Origin: Rhizobium sp. CC-YZS058
GTDB lineage: Bacteria > Pseudomonadota > Alphaproteobacteria > Rhizobiales > Rhizobiaceae
Reading direction: 5' to 3'
Length of the DNA: 64,000 nt
Assembly (NCBI RefSeq): GCF_034720595.1
Contig: NZ_JAYESJ010000001.1
Span: 3,126,001-3,190,000, forward strand
The notes beneath the pieces are model-generated. The model saw nothing but the letters and a program-made list of their open reading frames with translations. It did no database searches and was not told the origin of the DNA. The stretch's first letter is position 1, and the number at the start of each line of letters is the position of its first letter. Positions 26,648-34,942 of this stretch are shown here, piece by piece. A program made the translations under genes and the position numbers.

Positions 26648-27604
26648 TTAGCGGAACAGCGACAGGATGTTCTGGCTGTCGGAGTTTGCGATCGACAGGG
26701 CCTGGATGCCGAGCTGCTGCTGGGTCTGCAGGGCCTTGAGGCGGGTCGATTCCTCGTTCATGTCCGCATCCACCAGACGGCCAACACCCTTGGTGATGGT
26801 GCCCATCAGATCGGCCATGAAGTCGTCCTGCATCGAGATGCGCTTGTTGGTCGCACCGAGCGTTGCAGCCGACGACGTCAGCGTGCTCAGCATCGCGTCG
26901 ACAGCCTTCATCATGCCGACGACGTCTGCATCGGTCGTGGTGGACGAGAGCGAGATGGACGTGCCGGTCTGGGTCGCGCCCGAAACCGAGACGAGGTAGT
27001 AGGTGTTCGCAGCCGTACCGTTGCCGGTCTGGTCGACAGCGATACCCTTGGTCAGCTGACCCTTGGTCGTGTCGTTGGTGTCGATGAGAACCGAGCTGGA
27101 GGCGTCGAAATCGAGCGTGCCGATGGAGACGGTGCCGTCAGCGGCGCGGGTGAAGGAGCCGACCATGGTTTTCGTGCCAACAGCGGTGGTCGAGGTGTTG
27201 TAGAGCCAGTTTTCGCCGTTGAACGAAGCGGACTTCGCCGTGGAAGCGAGCTGGTTCTTGAGCTCGGTCAGTTCCTTGTTGATCTTGGTGCGGTCGACGC
27301 CGGGCTCGCGGGCAGCAACCAGCTTGGCCTTGATTTCGGAAACGACGTCGATGGCGTTGTTGAGGCCGGTATAGGCCGTGTCGGTCTTGGCAGCGCCGAG
27401 GCCGAGGGCGTCCTGAACGGCGCCGAGTGCCTTGTTGTCCGACTTCATGGTCGTTGCGATCGACCAGTAAGCGGCGTTGTCGGACGCCGTCTGCACGCGC
27501 AGGCCGGAGGAGATGCGGTTCTGCGTGCTTTCCATGTTGTTGGAAATGGAACGCAGCGTCGAGAGTGCTGCCAGTGCAGAGATATTGGTGTTGACGCTTG
27601 ACAT
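26648..27604 (-). CDS. fla: Flagellin (first copy)
   Basis: A 318-residue filament protein starting MSSVNTNISALAALSTLRSISNNMESTQNRISSG. The C-terminal D0 helix ends in SQNILSLFR. It is the first flagellin after fliP and has the strongest-looking signals: a promoter region with a perfect palindrome, two 3' hairpins and a T-rich terminator. By position it corresponds to the principal flagellin (flaA) in related rhizobia, but I leave the symbol generic because order and naming vary. Confidence 0.95.
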   Translation of the reverse strand: MSSVNTNISALAALSTLRSISNNMESTQNRISSGLRVQTASDNAAYWSIATTMKSDNKALGAVQDALGLGAAKTDTAYTGLNNAIDVVSEIKAKLVAAREPGVDRTKINKELTELKNQLASTAKSASFNGENWLYNTSTTAVGTKTMVGSFTRAADGTVSIGTLDFDASSSVLIDTNDTTKGQLTKGIAVDQTGNGTAANTYYLVSVSGATQTGTSISLSSTTTDADVVGMMKAVDAMLSTLTSSAATLGATNKRISMQDDFMADLMGTITKGVGRLVDADMNEESTRLKALQTQQQLGIQALSIANSDSQNILSLFR

Positions 27605-27915
27605 GAGACTGTCCCTCTACGGTACGAAAAACAAAACAGGGACATACCGGACTTAATACTTACCGGTGATGGCGGTTCGGCATCATGCCACTCGGCTCTT
27701 CATTCGTCCCGAAGAAAACCAAACCCGTCATGTGAGGATGAATGTCGCATCCAAAGCTTGCGATCTGCTTAATCGGGCCGCCCGTCCACAGTCAGCTCTC
27801 GCGCACATTATTCCGATCTAATGATGGAATAGGAACGTGAAAACAGCATGTTGCAGCGCCGACGAACGCTTTTTCAGCGGTCAATTCGGAAAGGGTTGAT
27901 TAACCACGATGGCGA
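27605..27915 (-). promoter_or_regulatory. Promoter region of the first flagellin
   Basis: 311 bp between fliP and the flagellin. It contains the palindrome GGCATGATGCC (27679-27689, 74 bp before the ATG) and a T-rich stretch on the minus strand just before the start. CGCAAG occurs near 27757 but without CTAG at the right distance. No convincing fliP terminator was seen. Confidence 0.5.
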
Positions 27916-28653
27916 TCAATTGAAGGAACGCACCAGACTGCCGACAAGAAGATTCCAGCCGTCGATCAAGACGAAGAAGAGAATCTTGAAGGGCAGCGAG
28001 ATCGAGGTGGGCGGCAGCATCATCATGCCCATGGCCATGGTGATGGTGGCGACGATCAGGTCGATGACCAGGAAGGGCAGCACGATCAAAAAGCCGATTT
28101 CGAAACCGCGCCGGATCTCCGAGATCATGAAGGCGGGGATGACGGCGCGAAGATCGACCTGGCCGTTGGTCACCACCGTCTGGTTCTTTTCCCGGGCGAT
28201 ATCGATGAACAGCTGCAGATCCTGGTCGCGCGTGTTGGCGACCATGAACTGACGGAACGGCTCGCTGATCCGGGTCATCGCCTCCGTCTCGGTGATCTGG
28301 TTCTGGATCAGCGGATCGACGCCATCCCGCCAGGCGCGGTCGAAGGTGGGCGACATGACGTAGAAGGTCATGAACAGCGCCAGGCTGACCATGATCGTGT
28401 TCGACGGCGTGGTGGCGAGCCCCATGCCGCTGCGCAGGATGGCGAAGGCGATGACGAAGCGGGGAAAGCTCGTCACCATGATGAGGATGCCCGGCGCGAC
28501 CGAGAGGATGGTCAGCACCCCGAAGGTGCGGATGATCCAGGACGCGGCAGAGCCGTCGATAGGCGCGTTGAAAAGCTGGGTCGGGAAGCCTTGCGCCACC
28601 GCGATCCCGGTCATCGCCCCGAAGGCGGCTATGAAGGCGGCAAGACGAATCAT
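27916..28653 (-). CDS. fliP: Flagellar biosynthesis protein FliP
   Basis: A 245-residue membrane protein with an N-terminal signal sequence (MIRLAAFIAAFGAMTGIAVA), as is usual for FliP. Core motifs are RTFGVLTILSVAPGILIMVTSFPRFVIAFAILR, LALFMTFYVMSPTF and the C-terminal GFLIVLPFLVIDLIVATITMAMGMMMLPPTSISLPFKILFFVLIDGW. It is the main subunit of the FliPQR gate. It is the last gene of the flgB operon, and its start overlaps the fliL stop (ATGA). Confidence 0.96.
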   Translation of the reverse strand: MIRLAAFIAAFGAMTGIAVAQGFPTQLFNAPIDGSAASWIIRTFGVLTILSVAPGILIMVTSFPRFVIAFAILRSGMGLATTPSNTIMVSLALFMTFYVMSPTFDRAWRDGVDPLIQNQITETEAMTRISEPFRQFMVANTRDQDLQLFIDIAREKNQTVVTNGQVDLRAVIPAFMISEIRRGFEIGFLIVLPFLVIDLIVATITMAMGMMMLPPTSISLPFKILFFVLIDGWNLLVGSLVRSFN

Positions 28654-29207
28654 TGAATGACAAATGTTCGGACGATCACATCCGATATCTTCCCTTCCGA
28701 ACGCAGGTCAACCCGCTCCTTGATGTCGTCCTTCAGGTACTCGAAGCCGCGCGGCCCCTCGATCTGCTGCAGGGAGACGGTCTTGAGATAGGCGGTGATG
28801 TCGTTCTGAACGGTTTTCGCCATTTCCGCATCCGCCGGACCCTTGAAGACCAGCGCCAGCTCGATCCGGACCCAGTTCTCGGCCGGATAGGCAAGATTGG
28901 TGGTGATGGCATCGAGCTGCATCAGGCCCGGCAAGGCCGCCGAAATCGTCGGCAGACCTTCCTCCTTCTTGGAGCCGCCGCCATGGCCGCCGGCCTCCGG
29001 TGCCGTGCCGTGCTCCTGCTTGGCCTTGACCGCGGCCTTCGCCTCTTCGACCAGCTTGGCCTCTTCGGCCGTCAGCGGCGGTGTGGCGAGCATGCCGCCC
29101 ACGACCCAGCCGCCGCCCGCACCCAGCAGGGTGATGGCGGCGAGAGCCGCGATCGTGAGGATCTTGCCCTTCTTCGCGCTCGGCTTTGCCTCGTCGGAAC
29201 TGTCCAT
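28650..29207 (-). CDS. fliL: Flagellar basal body-associated protein FliL
   Basis: A 185-residue protein with a charged N terminus, one membrane helix (ILTIAALAAITLLGAGGGWVVGGML, residues about 15-40), a variable linker and a periplasmic FliL domain (LDAITTNLAYPAENWVRIELALVFKG, ending in VRTFVIQ). FliL surrounds the stator and supports it. Spacing to flgH is 30 bp and to fliP an ATGA overlap. Length is normal. Confidence 0.92.
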   Translation of the reverse strand: MDSSDEAKPSAKKGKILTIAALAAITLLGAGGGWVVGGMLATPPLTAEEAKLVEEAKAAVKAKQEHGTAPEAGGHGGGSKKEEGLPTISAALPGLMQLDAITTNLAYPAENWVRIELALVFKGPADAEMAKTVQNDITAYLKTVSLQQIEGPRGFEYLKDDIKERVDLRSEGKISDVIVRTFVIQ

Positions 29208-29237
29208 CTCCGGCCCTCGTTCTTTCGTCTGCGCGGG

Positions 29238-29945
29238 TTAGATCGGCGAAATGATGTCCATGACCTGCTGGCCCCATGGGGGCTGCTGGACCTCGGTGAG
29301 ACGGCCGCGACCGCCATAGGAGATGCGCGCCTCGGCGATCTTGTCATAGGAGATCGAGTTCTTCGCATCGACATCCTGCGGCCGGGCGATGCCGGCCACG
29401 TTGAGGATGCGCAGCTCGTGGTTGACGCGAACCTCCTGCGATCCGCTGATCAACAGATTGCCGTTGTCGAGCACGCCGGTCACGACGGCGGCCACGAGCA
29501 GCTGCAGCTTTTCGGCCCGCTCCGTCGTTCCCTCGCCCTTCGTCTTGGTGCTGGAATCGTAGTTCAGCCCGCCGTTCCATCCGAAATCGCTGCTCTCGGA
29601 CTTGCCCTTGGCGCCGATGTTGAAGTCGCTGCCATTGGTGCGGCTGCGGTCGGTCTTGTTGTCGAAGGAGGCCTTGTCGTCGATGCGGATGTCGACGGTA
29701 ATGATGTCGCCGACCTTCATGGCGCGCGCATCCTTGAAGAGCGCCGATTGCTGGTCGCTCCACAGCGAATAGCCGGCCGCCACCTGATGCGGCTCCTTGG
29801 GATACATGGCGAGCTGCGGCGTCTGCGTATACTGCAGGCCACTGCCGATCGGGCTCATAGCCGGCGCGCGGCCGACATCATGGAGCGAGCTCTGGCATCC
29901 CGAAAGGAGTCCGGCGGTCAGAAGAGCCGTGAGACGCGTTCTCAT
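29238..29945 (-). CDS. flgH: Flagellar L-ring lipoprotein FlgH
   Basis: A 235-residue lipoprotein precursor. The lipobox is LLSGC with the acylated Cys at residue 17. The L-ring family core is visible in SLWSDQQSALFKDARAMKVGDIITVDIRIDDKA and in the C-terminal VAAVVTGVLDNGNLLISGSQEVRVNHELRILNVAGIARPQDVD. It forms the outer-membrane bushing of the rod. Overlaps motE in ATGA. Confidence 0.96.
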   Translation of the reverse strand: MRTRLTALLTAGLLSGCQSSLHDVGRAPAMSPIGSGLQYTQTPQLAMYPKEPHQVAAGYSLWSDQQSALFKDARAMKVGDIITVDIRIDDKASFDNKTDRSRTNGSDFNIGAKGKSESSDFGWNGGLNYDSSTKTKGEGTTERAEKLQLLVAAVVTGVLDNGNLLISGSQEVRVNHELRILNVAGIARPQDVDAKNSISYDKIAEARISYGGRGRLTEVQQPPWGQQVMDIISPI

Positions 29946-30478
29946 GAGGGTTCCTTCGAGGTGTTGGGATCGGTGGCGCTGGAGATGATGTTGGTCAGCA
30001 CGGCCGCCTTCTCGCCTGGCATTTCACTCAGGATCAGGCTCGACTGGCGCGGCGGCAGCTTCATGATGATCGCCGCCGCGATCTCCGGATGGACGAGCGT
30101 CAGCTTCTCGGCTGCCGCGTCGGGCTTCATGGTCTTGTAGATCCCGACGAGATTGAGCTCGGCCTGCTTGAGAAAATCGTCCCGGCGCTTTAGCCAGTCC
30201 TGATATTCGTCGCGTCGCTTCTCCAGAAGGGCAATGCGCTGATCGACACTGGCCTGCAGCTCTTCGAGCTGCTTCTTCTGCAGGAGATAGCGCTGGTCGC
30301 GCGCGGCATCGGCGATGTTGGTGCAGAACTGCTGCACCTCACCGCCCGTCTCTGCCGCGGCCGGAGCCGCGACATCTTCGGCATAGGCGCCGGGGATCGA
30401 GAGGAGTGCCACGGCCGCAGCCGAGAGCAGCAGGCGGCGCAGGCGCGCCTCGCGCGGGGAACGGTTCGGTGTCCTCAT
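29942..30478 (-). CDS. motE: MotE family protein, chaperone of MotC
   Basis: A 178-residue secreted protein with a Sec signal (LRRLLLSAAAVALLSIPGAYA), a Cys soon after it, a long coiled coil (residues 58-105, QKKQLEELQASVDQRIALLEKRRDEY) and a MgtE-like N-domain helix bundle (TLVHPEIAAAIIMKLPPRQSSLILSEM). In S. meliloti MotE is a disulphide-linked periplasmic dimer that stabilises MotC. It is linked by ATGA overlaps on both sides (flgI and flgH). Confidence 0.92.
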   Translation of the reverse strand: MRTPNRSPREARLRRLLLSAAAVALLSIPGAYAEDVAAPAAAETGGEVQQFCTNIADAARDQRYLLQKKQLEELQASVDQRIALLEKRRDEYQDWLKRRDDFLKQAELNLVGIYKTMKPDAAAEKLTLVHPEIAAAIIMKLPPRQSSLILSEMPGEKAAVLTNIISSATDPNTSKEPS

Positions 30479-31602
30479 TGCAGCACGAGCTCCGCCTGGA
30501 GGGCACCGGCCGATTTGATGCCCTGGAGAATGGATATGATGCCGTCCGGCTTGACGCCGATCGAGTTCAGCCCGGCAACGAGGGTGCGCAGGTTCGAGCC
30601 GTTGAGGATCGCCACCTTGCCGCCGGACTGGGTGGCGTCGATGGTGGTGTTCGGCTCCACAGCCGTCTGGCCGCGGGAGAAGGGTTCCGGCTGGACCACG
30701 GTCGGCGATTCCGTCACCTGGACCGTCAGGGTTCCGTAGCTCACGGCCACCTGCGAGATGCGCACGTCCTGACCGATGACGATCGTGCCGGTTCGCTCGT
30801 TGACCACGACACGGGCCGGCACGTCCGTTTCGATCACCAGATTCTCGATATCGGCCATCAGCCGGGCAAGATCGGCCATCTTCGGCCGGTCGACGATCAC
30901 CGACTGGCTGTCGCGCGCTTCGGCGATCCGCCCGCCGAACTGCGTTTCGGCATAGCGGTTGATGGCGGCGGCCATGCCGACGGCGGTCGAGAAGTCCGGA
31001 TTGCGCAGCTGCAGCGTGAGGTTGACGCTGTCCTTGAACTTGGCCGGCAGCTCGCGTTCGATGATCGCGCCGTTCGGCACGCGGCCGGAGGTGGTGGTGT
31101 TCTGCTGCAGCGTGGCAGCATCGCCCTCGGCACTGAAGCCGGAGACGACGACCGAGCCCTGCGCCACGGCATAGATCTGCCCGTCGGCACCCGAGAGCGA
31201 GGTCATGACCAGCGTGCCGCCGCGCAGCGAGGTGGAATCGCCGAGCGACCCGACGGTGACGTCGATGCGGCTGCCCGGGCTGGCGAAGGGCGGCAGGTTG
31301 GCGGTGACGAGAACCGCGGCAATATTCTTCGAGCGGGATTCGCCGCCCTGGGTCGAGATGCCGAGGTTCTGCAGCATGGCGCGCAGCGACTGCTCGGTGA
31401 AGGGCGAGGAGCGCAGGCTGTCGCCCGTGCCCTGCAGGCCGACCACGAGGCCGTAGCCGATCAGCTGGTTGTCGCGGCCCGACTGCAGCGAGGCGACGTC
31501 CTTGATGCGCGAGGCGGCGGCTGCCGGCTGCGCCAGGGGAAGAAGGGCCACGGCGCAGGCTGCCACAAGGAGCGACAGGCGCCGAGCGAGACAGACGATC
31601 AT
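30475..31602 (-). CDS. flgI: Flagellar P-ring protein FlgI
   Basis: A 375-residue periplasmic protein with a signal peptide (LSLLVAACAVALLPLAQPAAA) and the highly conserved start of the mature chain, SRIKDVASLQSGRDNQLIGYGLVVGLQGTGDS. The C terminus has LVAGLNSIGVKPDGIISILQGIKSAGALQAELVLQ, also typical. It forms the ring around the rod in the peptidoglycan layer. FlgA is its periplasmic chaperone and lies just upstream, coupled by ATGA. Confidence 0.97.
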   Translation of the reverse strand: MIVCLARRLSLLVAACAVALLPLAQPAAAASRIKDVASLQSGRDNQLIGYGLVVGLQGTGDSLRSSPFTEQSLRAMLQNLGISTQGGESRSKNIAAVLVTANLPPFASPGSRIDVTVGSLGDSTSLRGGTLVMTSLSGADGQIYAVAQGSVVVSGFSAEGDAATLQQNTTTSGRVPNGAIIERELPAKFKDSVNLTLQLRNPDFSTAVGMAAAINRYAETQFGGRIAEARDSQSVIVDRPKMADLARLMADIENLVIETDVPARVVVNERTGTIVIGQDVRISQVAVSYGTLTVQVTESPTVVQPEPFSRGQTAVEPNTTIDATQSGGKVAILNGSNLRTLVAGLNSIGVKPDGIISILQGIKSAGALQAELVLQ

Positions 31603-32111
31603 TTTGCCACCACCTGTACAGAACCATCCGCCATGACAGTGCCGGAGATAACGACGCCGGAGTCGGTGTTGCGGACGCGGATAAGGGCACCTATGCCCGC
31701 ATTTTCGAGCGGTGCGCCGCCGGCGGTGATCGTCAGCGGGCCGTTGTTGTAGACGAGACGCACGGCCTTGCCGCGTTCGACGAGATAGGGATCGCGCAGC
31801 GACTGGACGAGGATGACGCGGCCGGCGAGCAGCGTCCGGTCGGTCACCTTGCCGACGACCTGCTCCGCCTTCACCGCATAATCGCCGACGAGATCGGGAT
31901 TGGTGACCTCGACCACCTGCAGCATGCCCGGCTCCACGGTCTGGCCGGGATAGATCGTCTCGGTCGGAATGACCGCGGTGCGGCCTTCCGCGCAGGCGGA
32001 ACCCGAGAGAAGCAGCGCGCCGATGAAGACGGCCATGGCCGCGCCGCAGCGCCGGATATGGGGTGCAGGACCCTTCCGGATCGGGCCGCCTGCCTTCGGA
32101 CCAAACATCAT
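31599..32111 (-). CDS. flgA: P-ring assembly chaperone FlgA
   Basis: A 170-residue periplasmic protein. The hydrophobic signal is AAMAVFIGALLLSGSACA. The SAF-like domain reads TIYPGQTVEPGMLQVVEVTNPDL, and the C-terminal half has GRVILVQSLRDPYLVERGKAVRLVYNNGPLTITAGGAPLENAGIG. It is short compared with enterobacterial FlgA (about 220) but normal for rhizobia. I chose ATG 32111 because AAGGGAG lies nine bases before it; GTG 32129 would overlap that ribosome site. Confidence 0.92.
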   Translation of the reverse strand: MMFGPKAGGPIRKGPAPHIRRCGAAMAVFIGALLLSGSACAEGRTAVIPTETIYPGQTVEPGMLQVVEVTNPDLVGDYAVKAEQVVGKVTDRTLLAGRVILVQSLRDPYLVERGKAVRLVYNNGPLTITAGGAPLENAGIGALIRVRNTDSGVVISGTVMADGSVQVVAK

Positions 32112-32131
32112 GTTCGCCGCTCCCTTCACGC

Positions 32132-32920
32132 TTATCTCAGGTTCTTGCTGACCGTGGAGGCCATTTCGTCGGCGGCCTGGATGATCTTCGAATTCATCTC
32201 ATAGGCACGCTGTGCGGAGATGAGATCGGTGATCTCCTTGACCGGATCGACATTGGAGGCTTCCAGATATTTCTGCTTGATCTGGCCGTAGCCCGGATCG
32301 GTCGGCACGCCGACCACAGGATCGCCGGAGGCGGCCGTCTGCTTGAAGAGGTTGTCGCCCTGCGGCTCCAGACCGGCTTCATTGACGAAGTTCGCCACCG
32401 TGAGCTGGCCGACCGACTGCGGCACCGAATTGTTGCCGACGCGGGCCATCACCTCGCCGGAGGTGGAGACGGTGATCTGCGAGGCGCCCTGCGGGATGGT
32501 GATGCCGGGGACGACGGTATAGCCGTCGATCGTCACCAGCTCGCCATTGGCATTGGTGTTGAAGGCGCCGGAGCGGGTGTAGGCGGTCTGGCCGTCCGGG
32601 GTTTCGACCTGGAACCAGCCGCGACCGACGATCGCGAGATCAAGGTCGTTGCCGGTGGAGATCAGGCTGCCCTGGATGTGCAGGTTGCGCACGGCCGAGG
32701 TCTGGACACCCAGGCCGACCATCGCGCCTTCCGGAACGATCGCCTGGTTGGCGCGGTTGGGCACGCCCGAGGCGCGCTCGGTCTGGTAGATCAGGTCCGA
32801 GAACTCGGCGCGGGCGCGCTTGTAGCCGGTCGTGTTGATGTTCGCGATGTTGTTCGCGATCACTTCGAGGTTCAGCTGCTGGGCGTTCATGCCGGTCGCA
32901 GCGATCGAGAGAGCCTTCAT
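32132..32920 (-). CDS. flgG: Distal rod protein FlgG
   Basis: A 262-residue rod protein of the family's usual length. It begins [40 protein letters not shown], with the rod/hook signature, and ends with [32 protein letters not shown]. It forms the distal rod on which the P and L rings assemble, encoded here by the following genes. No signal peptide, as expected for a type III substrate. Confidence 0.97.
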   Translation of the reverse strand: MKALSIAATGMNAQQLNLEVIANNIANINTTGYKRARAEFSDLIYQTERASGVPNRANQAIVPEGAMVGLGVQTSAVRNLHIQGSLISTGNDLDLAIVGRGWFQVETPDGQTAYTRSGAFNTNANGELVTIDGYTVVPGITIPQGASQITVSTSGEVMARVGNNSVPQSVGQLTVANFVNEAGLEPQGDNLFKQTAASGDPVVGVPTDPGYGQIKQKYLEASNVDPVKEITDLISAQRAYEMNSKIIQAADEMASTVSKNLR

Positions 32921-32956
32921 GCGGGTCGTCCTTCAAGATTGAGCGCGGATCAGGCG

Positions 32957-33301
32957 TCAGATCGACATGCGGGTGATGTCGAGATAGGCGGTCACGACCT
33001 TGTCGCGGATGGCGATGGCGGTCTGGAGCGATTGCTCCGCATGCATGACGGCATCGATGACTTCGCGGGTGTTGGCCTCGCCGCGAATGCCCTGGATCGA
33101 GGCGGTTTCGGCCGACTTCAGCGCGCCGACCGCATCGCTCGCCATGCTGCCCATGACTTCGGCGAAGCTCTGGGCGCCGGGAACGCCGGTCGCACCCGAG
33201 AGCGCCGAGGCGGCGGTGCTTGCCGCGCTGGTGGCGCTCGAGCCGGCAGTGCCGGCGAGGTTCGAGAGCGAGGAGGTGATGGTGGAGATCGCGTCGATCA
33301 T
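32957..33301 (-). CDS. fliE: Hook-basal body protein FliE
   Basis: A 114-residue protein linking the MS ring to the rod. After a Ser/Ala-rich N terminus, the conserved C-terminal region is [68 protein letters not shown], characteristic of FliE. It starts on the last base of flgC's stop. Length is normal. Confidence 0.95.
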   Translation of the reverse strand: MIDAISTITSSLSNLAGTAGSSATSAASTAASALSGATGVPGAQSFAEVMGSMASDAVGALKSAETASIQGIRGEANTREVIDAVMHAEQSLQTAIAIRDKVVTAYLDITRMSI

Positions 33302-33720
33302 TATTGCGAAGCCCTCAGGAGGTCGATGGTCTGGCTGATCAGGTCACGCGCCTGGCGCGTCGCCTGGAGATTGGCCTCGTAGGCGCGGTTGGCCTCGCGC
33401 ATGTCGGCCATTTCGACGAGAACGTTGACGTTCGGCATCTTGACCATGCCGCGGGAGTCGGCCGCCGGGTTGCCGGGGTCGTATTCGAAGACGAAACTGC
33501 TGTCATCGACGCCGAGGCGCTGGACTTCGACCGTCGAGGCGCCGCTGGCGCGGTCGATCTCGGCGGCGAAGCTGACCGTCTTGCGGCGATAGGGATCGGC
33601 GCCCGGCGCATCGCCGGTCGAGCGCGCATTGGCGATGTTTTCGGACACGATCCGCAGGCGGGTGGATTCCGCTTCGAGGCCGCTGGCCGAGACTTTGAGG
33701 GCAGAAACGAGAGGATCCAT
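33301..33720 (-). CDS. flgC: Proximal rod protein FlgC
   Basis: A 139-residue rod protein. [36 protein letters not shown] is the signature N terminus, and [39 protein letters not shown] the C-terminal helix. It lies between flgB and fliE in the standard order, five bases after flgB. Confidence 0.96.
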   Translation of the reverse strand: MDPLVSALKVSASGLEAESTRLRIVSENIANARSTGDAPGADPYRRKTVSFAAEIDRASGASTVEVQRLGVDDSSFVFEYDPGNPAADSRGMVKMPNVNVLVEMADMREANRAYEANLQATRQARDLISQTIDLLRASQ

Positions 33721-33725
33721 CGCGA

Positions 33726-34109
33726 TTATCTCCTGACGACCATCAGCATCATGCGGTGAAAGGATTTGACGAGCCCGGTGTTGAGCTCGTAGTCGCGCTT
33801 GATCTCGCCGGCCTTCATCAGCTCCTTCTCCAGCTCGACGCTGTTGCCGGATTGCTGAACTTCGGCCTCATTGTTGAGCGCCGTTTCGGTGATCTGCGAG
33901 GCAAGCGGCGCATCGCGGAAATGAGCGGGATTGGTGGCGGCCATCTGGACACCGGTCTGCTGCATGACGCTCTGGAAGGGCGTCACATCCTTGGCGGCAT
34001 AATGGGGGGTGCTTGCGTTGGCGATGTTGCCAGCTACGACACCTTGGCGGACGGAAAGCCACTGAGCTTGCCTCGATGCCAGTTCGAAAAGCTGAATAGG
34101 TTGCATCAT
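33726..34109 (-). CDS. flgB: Proximal rod protein FlgB
   Basis: A rod protein of 127 residues (126 if the second of two adjacent ATGs is used; GGAG is four bases before the first and seven before the second). Core motifs are [36 protein letters not shown] and a C-terminal helix [29 protein letters not shown]. First gene of a ten-gene operon through fliP, with the 19-bp element 28 bp before the ATG. Confidence 0.95.
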   Translation of the reverse strand: MMQPIQLFELASRQAQWLSVRQGVVAGNIANASTPHYAAKDVTPFQSVMQQTGVQMAATNPAHFRDAPLASQITETALNNEAEVQQSGNSVELEKELMKAGEIKRDYELNTGLVKSFHRMMLMVVRR

Positions 34110-34137
34110 GCGACTCCATGCTTCATTGCCTCCGACA

Positions 34138-34156
34138 CTAGGCCGGTAAACTTGCG
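34138..34156 (-). promoter_or_regulatory. Flagellar 19-bp element CGCAAG-N9-CTAG before flgB
   Basis: A perfect match on the minus strand, ending 28 bp from the first flgB ATG. The short distance suggests that CTAG lies close to the transcription start. Confidence 0.65.
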
Positions 34157-34387
34157 TGGGACTGTCGCCAGAAGCGTGCCGCGCGCAGGCGGACGCCGTC
34201 CTGTCCGGCACCAGCCGGCAGGGGTCGCGCCATCATGGCAAGGCTGTCCGGTTCGGACAGCGCGGCGCGAGCATCATGCTGCGGAGATGGAGACGGCGGA
34301 TCCGCGCGAGCGCATCCGCGAAAGCGGGACGATGCCCTGCGCATCACCCCAGGACCCGGCCTCGCAAAGGCCGGTCGGCAGCACCCG

Positions 34388-34936
34388 TCAGGGGGCGCGG
34401 AACACCTCGCCCTTCGAGGTGACGAGAACCCAGCCGCCATCCCGCTCCTCGAGCGTGGCGAGCCGGCTGTTGTCCGGCAGCGGCGAGCCAACCTTGACGA
34501 TGTAGAGCCCGTTCGCATCCTCGATCAGTGCGCGGCCGCTGGCGACATGCACCAGCTTGAAGCCGGCGGTGCCCGGAAAAGGCTGGTCCTGCCCATCCGA
34601 GGGTGATGACGGGGCGGCCTTGGCCGGCGTCGAGGCGGTCATCAGCTGGTCGAAGAGCGCCTTGGTCTCCTCATCCATCTGCCCGTCCAGCGGAGAGGCG
34701 GTGGCTTCGTCATGGCCGATCTTCTGCGACAGGTCGCGGGTCTGCCCCTGCCAGAGCGACGGCATGGCGAACTTGTCCTGGTTGAGAAAGGCATACCAGG
34801 GGAAAAAGGTTGCAAGCCCCGCCAGCGCCACACCGGTCGCGATCAGCGCCCGGTCGATCATCGGCGTGCGGTCCTTCAGCCGAGGCTGGCGGACGATCTC
34901 GTCGGCGTCGCGTTCGTCGAACCGTGTCTGTTTCAT
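34388..34936 (-). CDS. Bitopic membrane protein between fliI and flgB, function unknown
   Basis: A 182-residue protein: a charged cytoplasmic N terminus of about 26 residues, one membrane helix (residues 27-50, IDRALIATGVALAGLATFFPWYAFL) and a periplasmic part. The last 60 residues (GFKLVHVASGRALIEDANGLYIVKVGSPLPDNSRLATLEERDGGWVLVTSKGEVF) look like a small beta domain similar in outline to pilus-assembly PilP or secretin-pilot domains. It starts 6 bp after fliI, with AGGA just before the ATG. The gene occupies this position in other rhizobial flagellar islands; its role is not known to me. Confidence 0.7.
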   Translation of the reverse strand: MKQTRFDERDADEIVRQPRLKDRTPMIDRALIATGVALAGLATFFPWYAFLNQDKFAMPSLWQGQTRDLSQKIGHDEATASPLDGQMDEETKALFDQLMTASTPAKAAPSSPSDGQDQPFPGTAGFKLVHVASGRALIEDANGLYIVKVGSPLPDNSRLATLEERDGGWVLVTSKGEVFRAP

Positions 34937-34942
34937 GCCATC

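Noticed and set aside
27679..27689. Sigma-54 promoter before the first flagellin (TGGCA followed by GC)
   Set aside because: The GG and GC elements are not at the required 10-base distance, so the sequence is better described as a palindrome.
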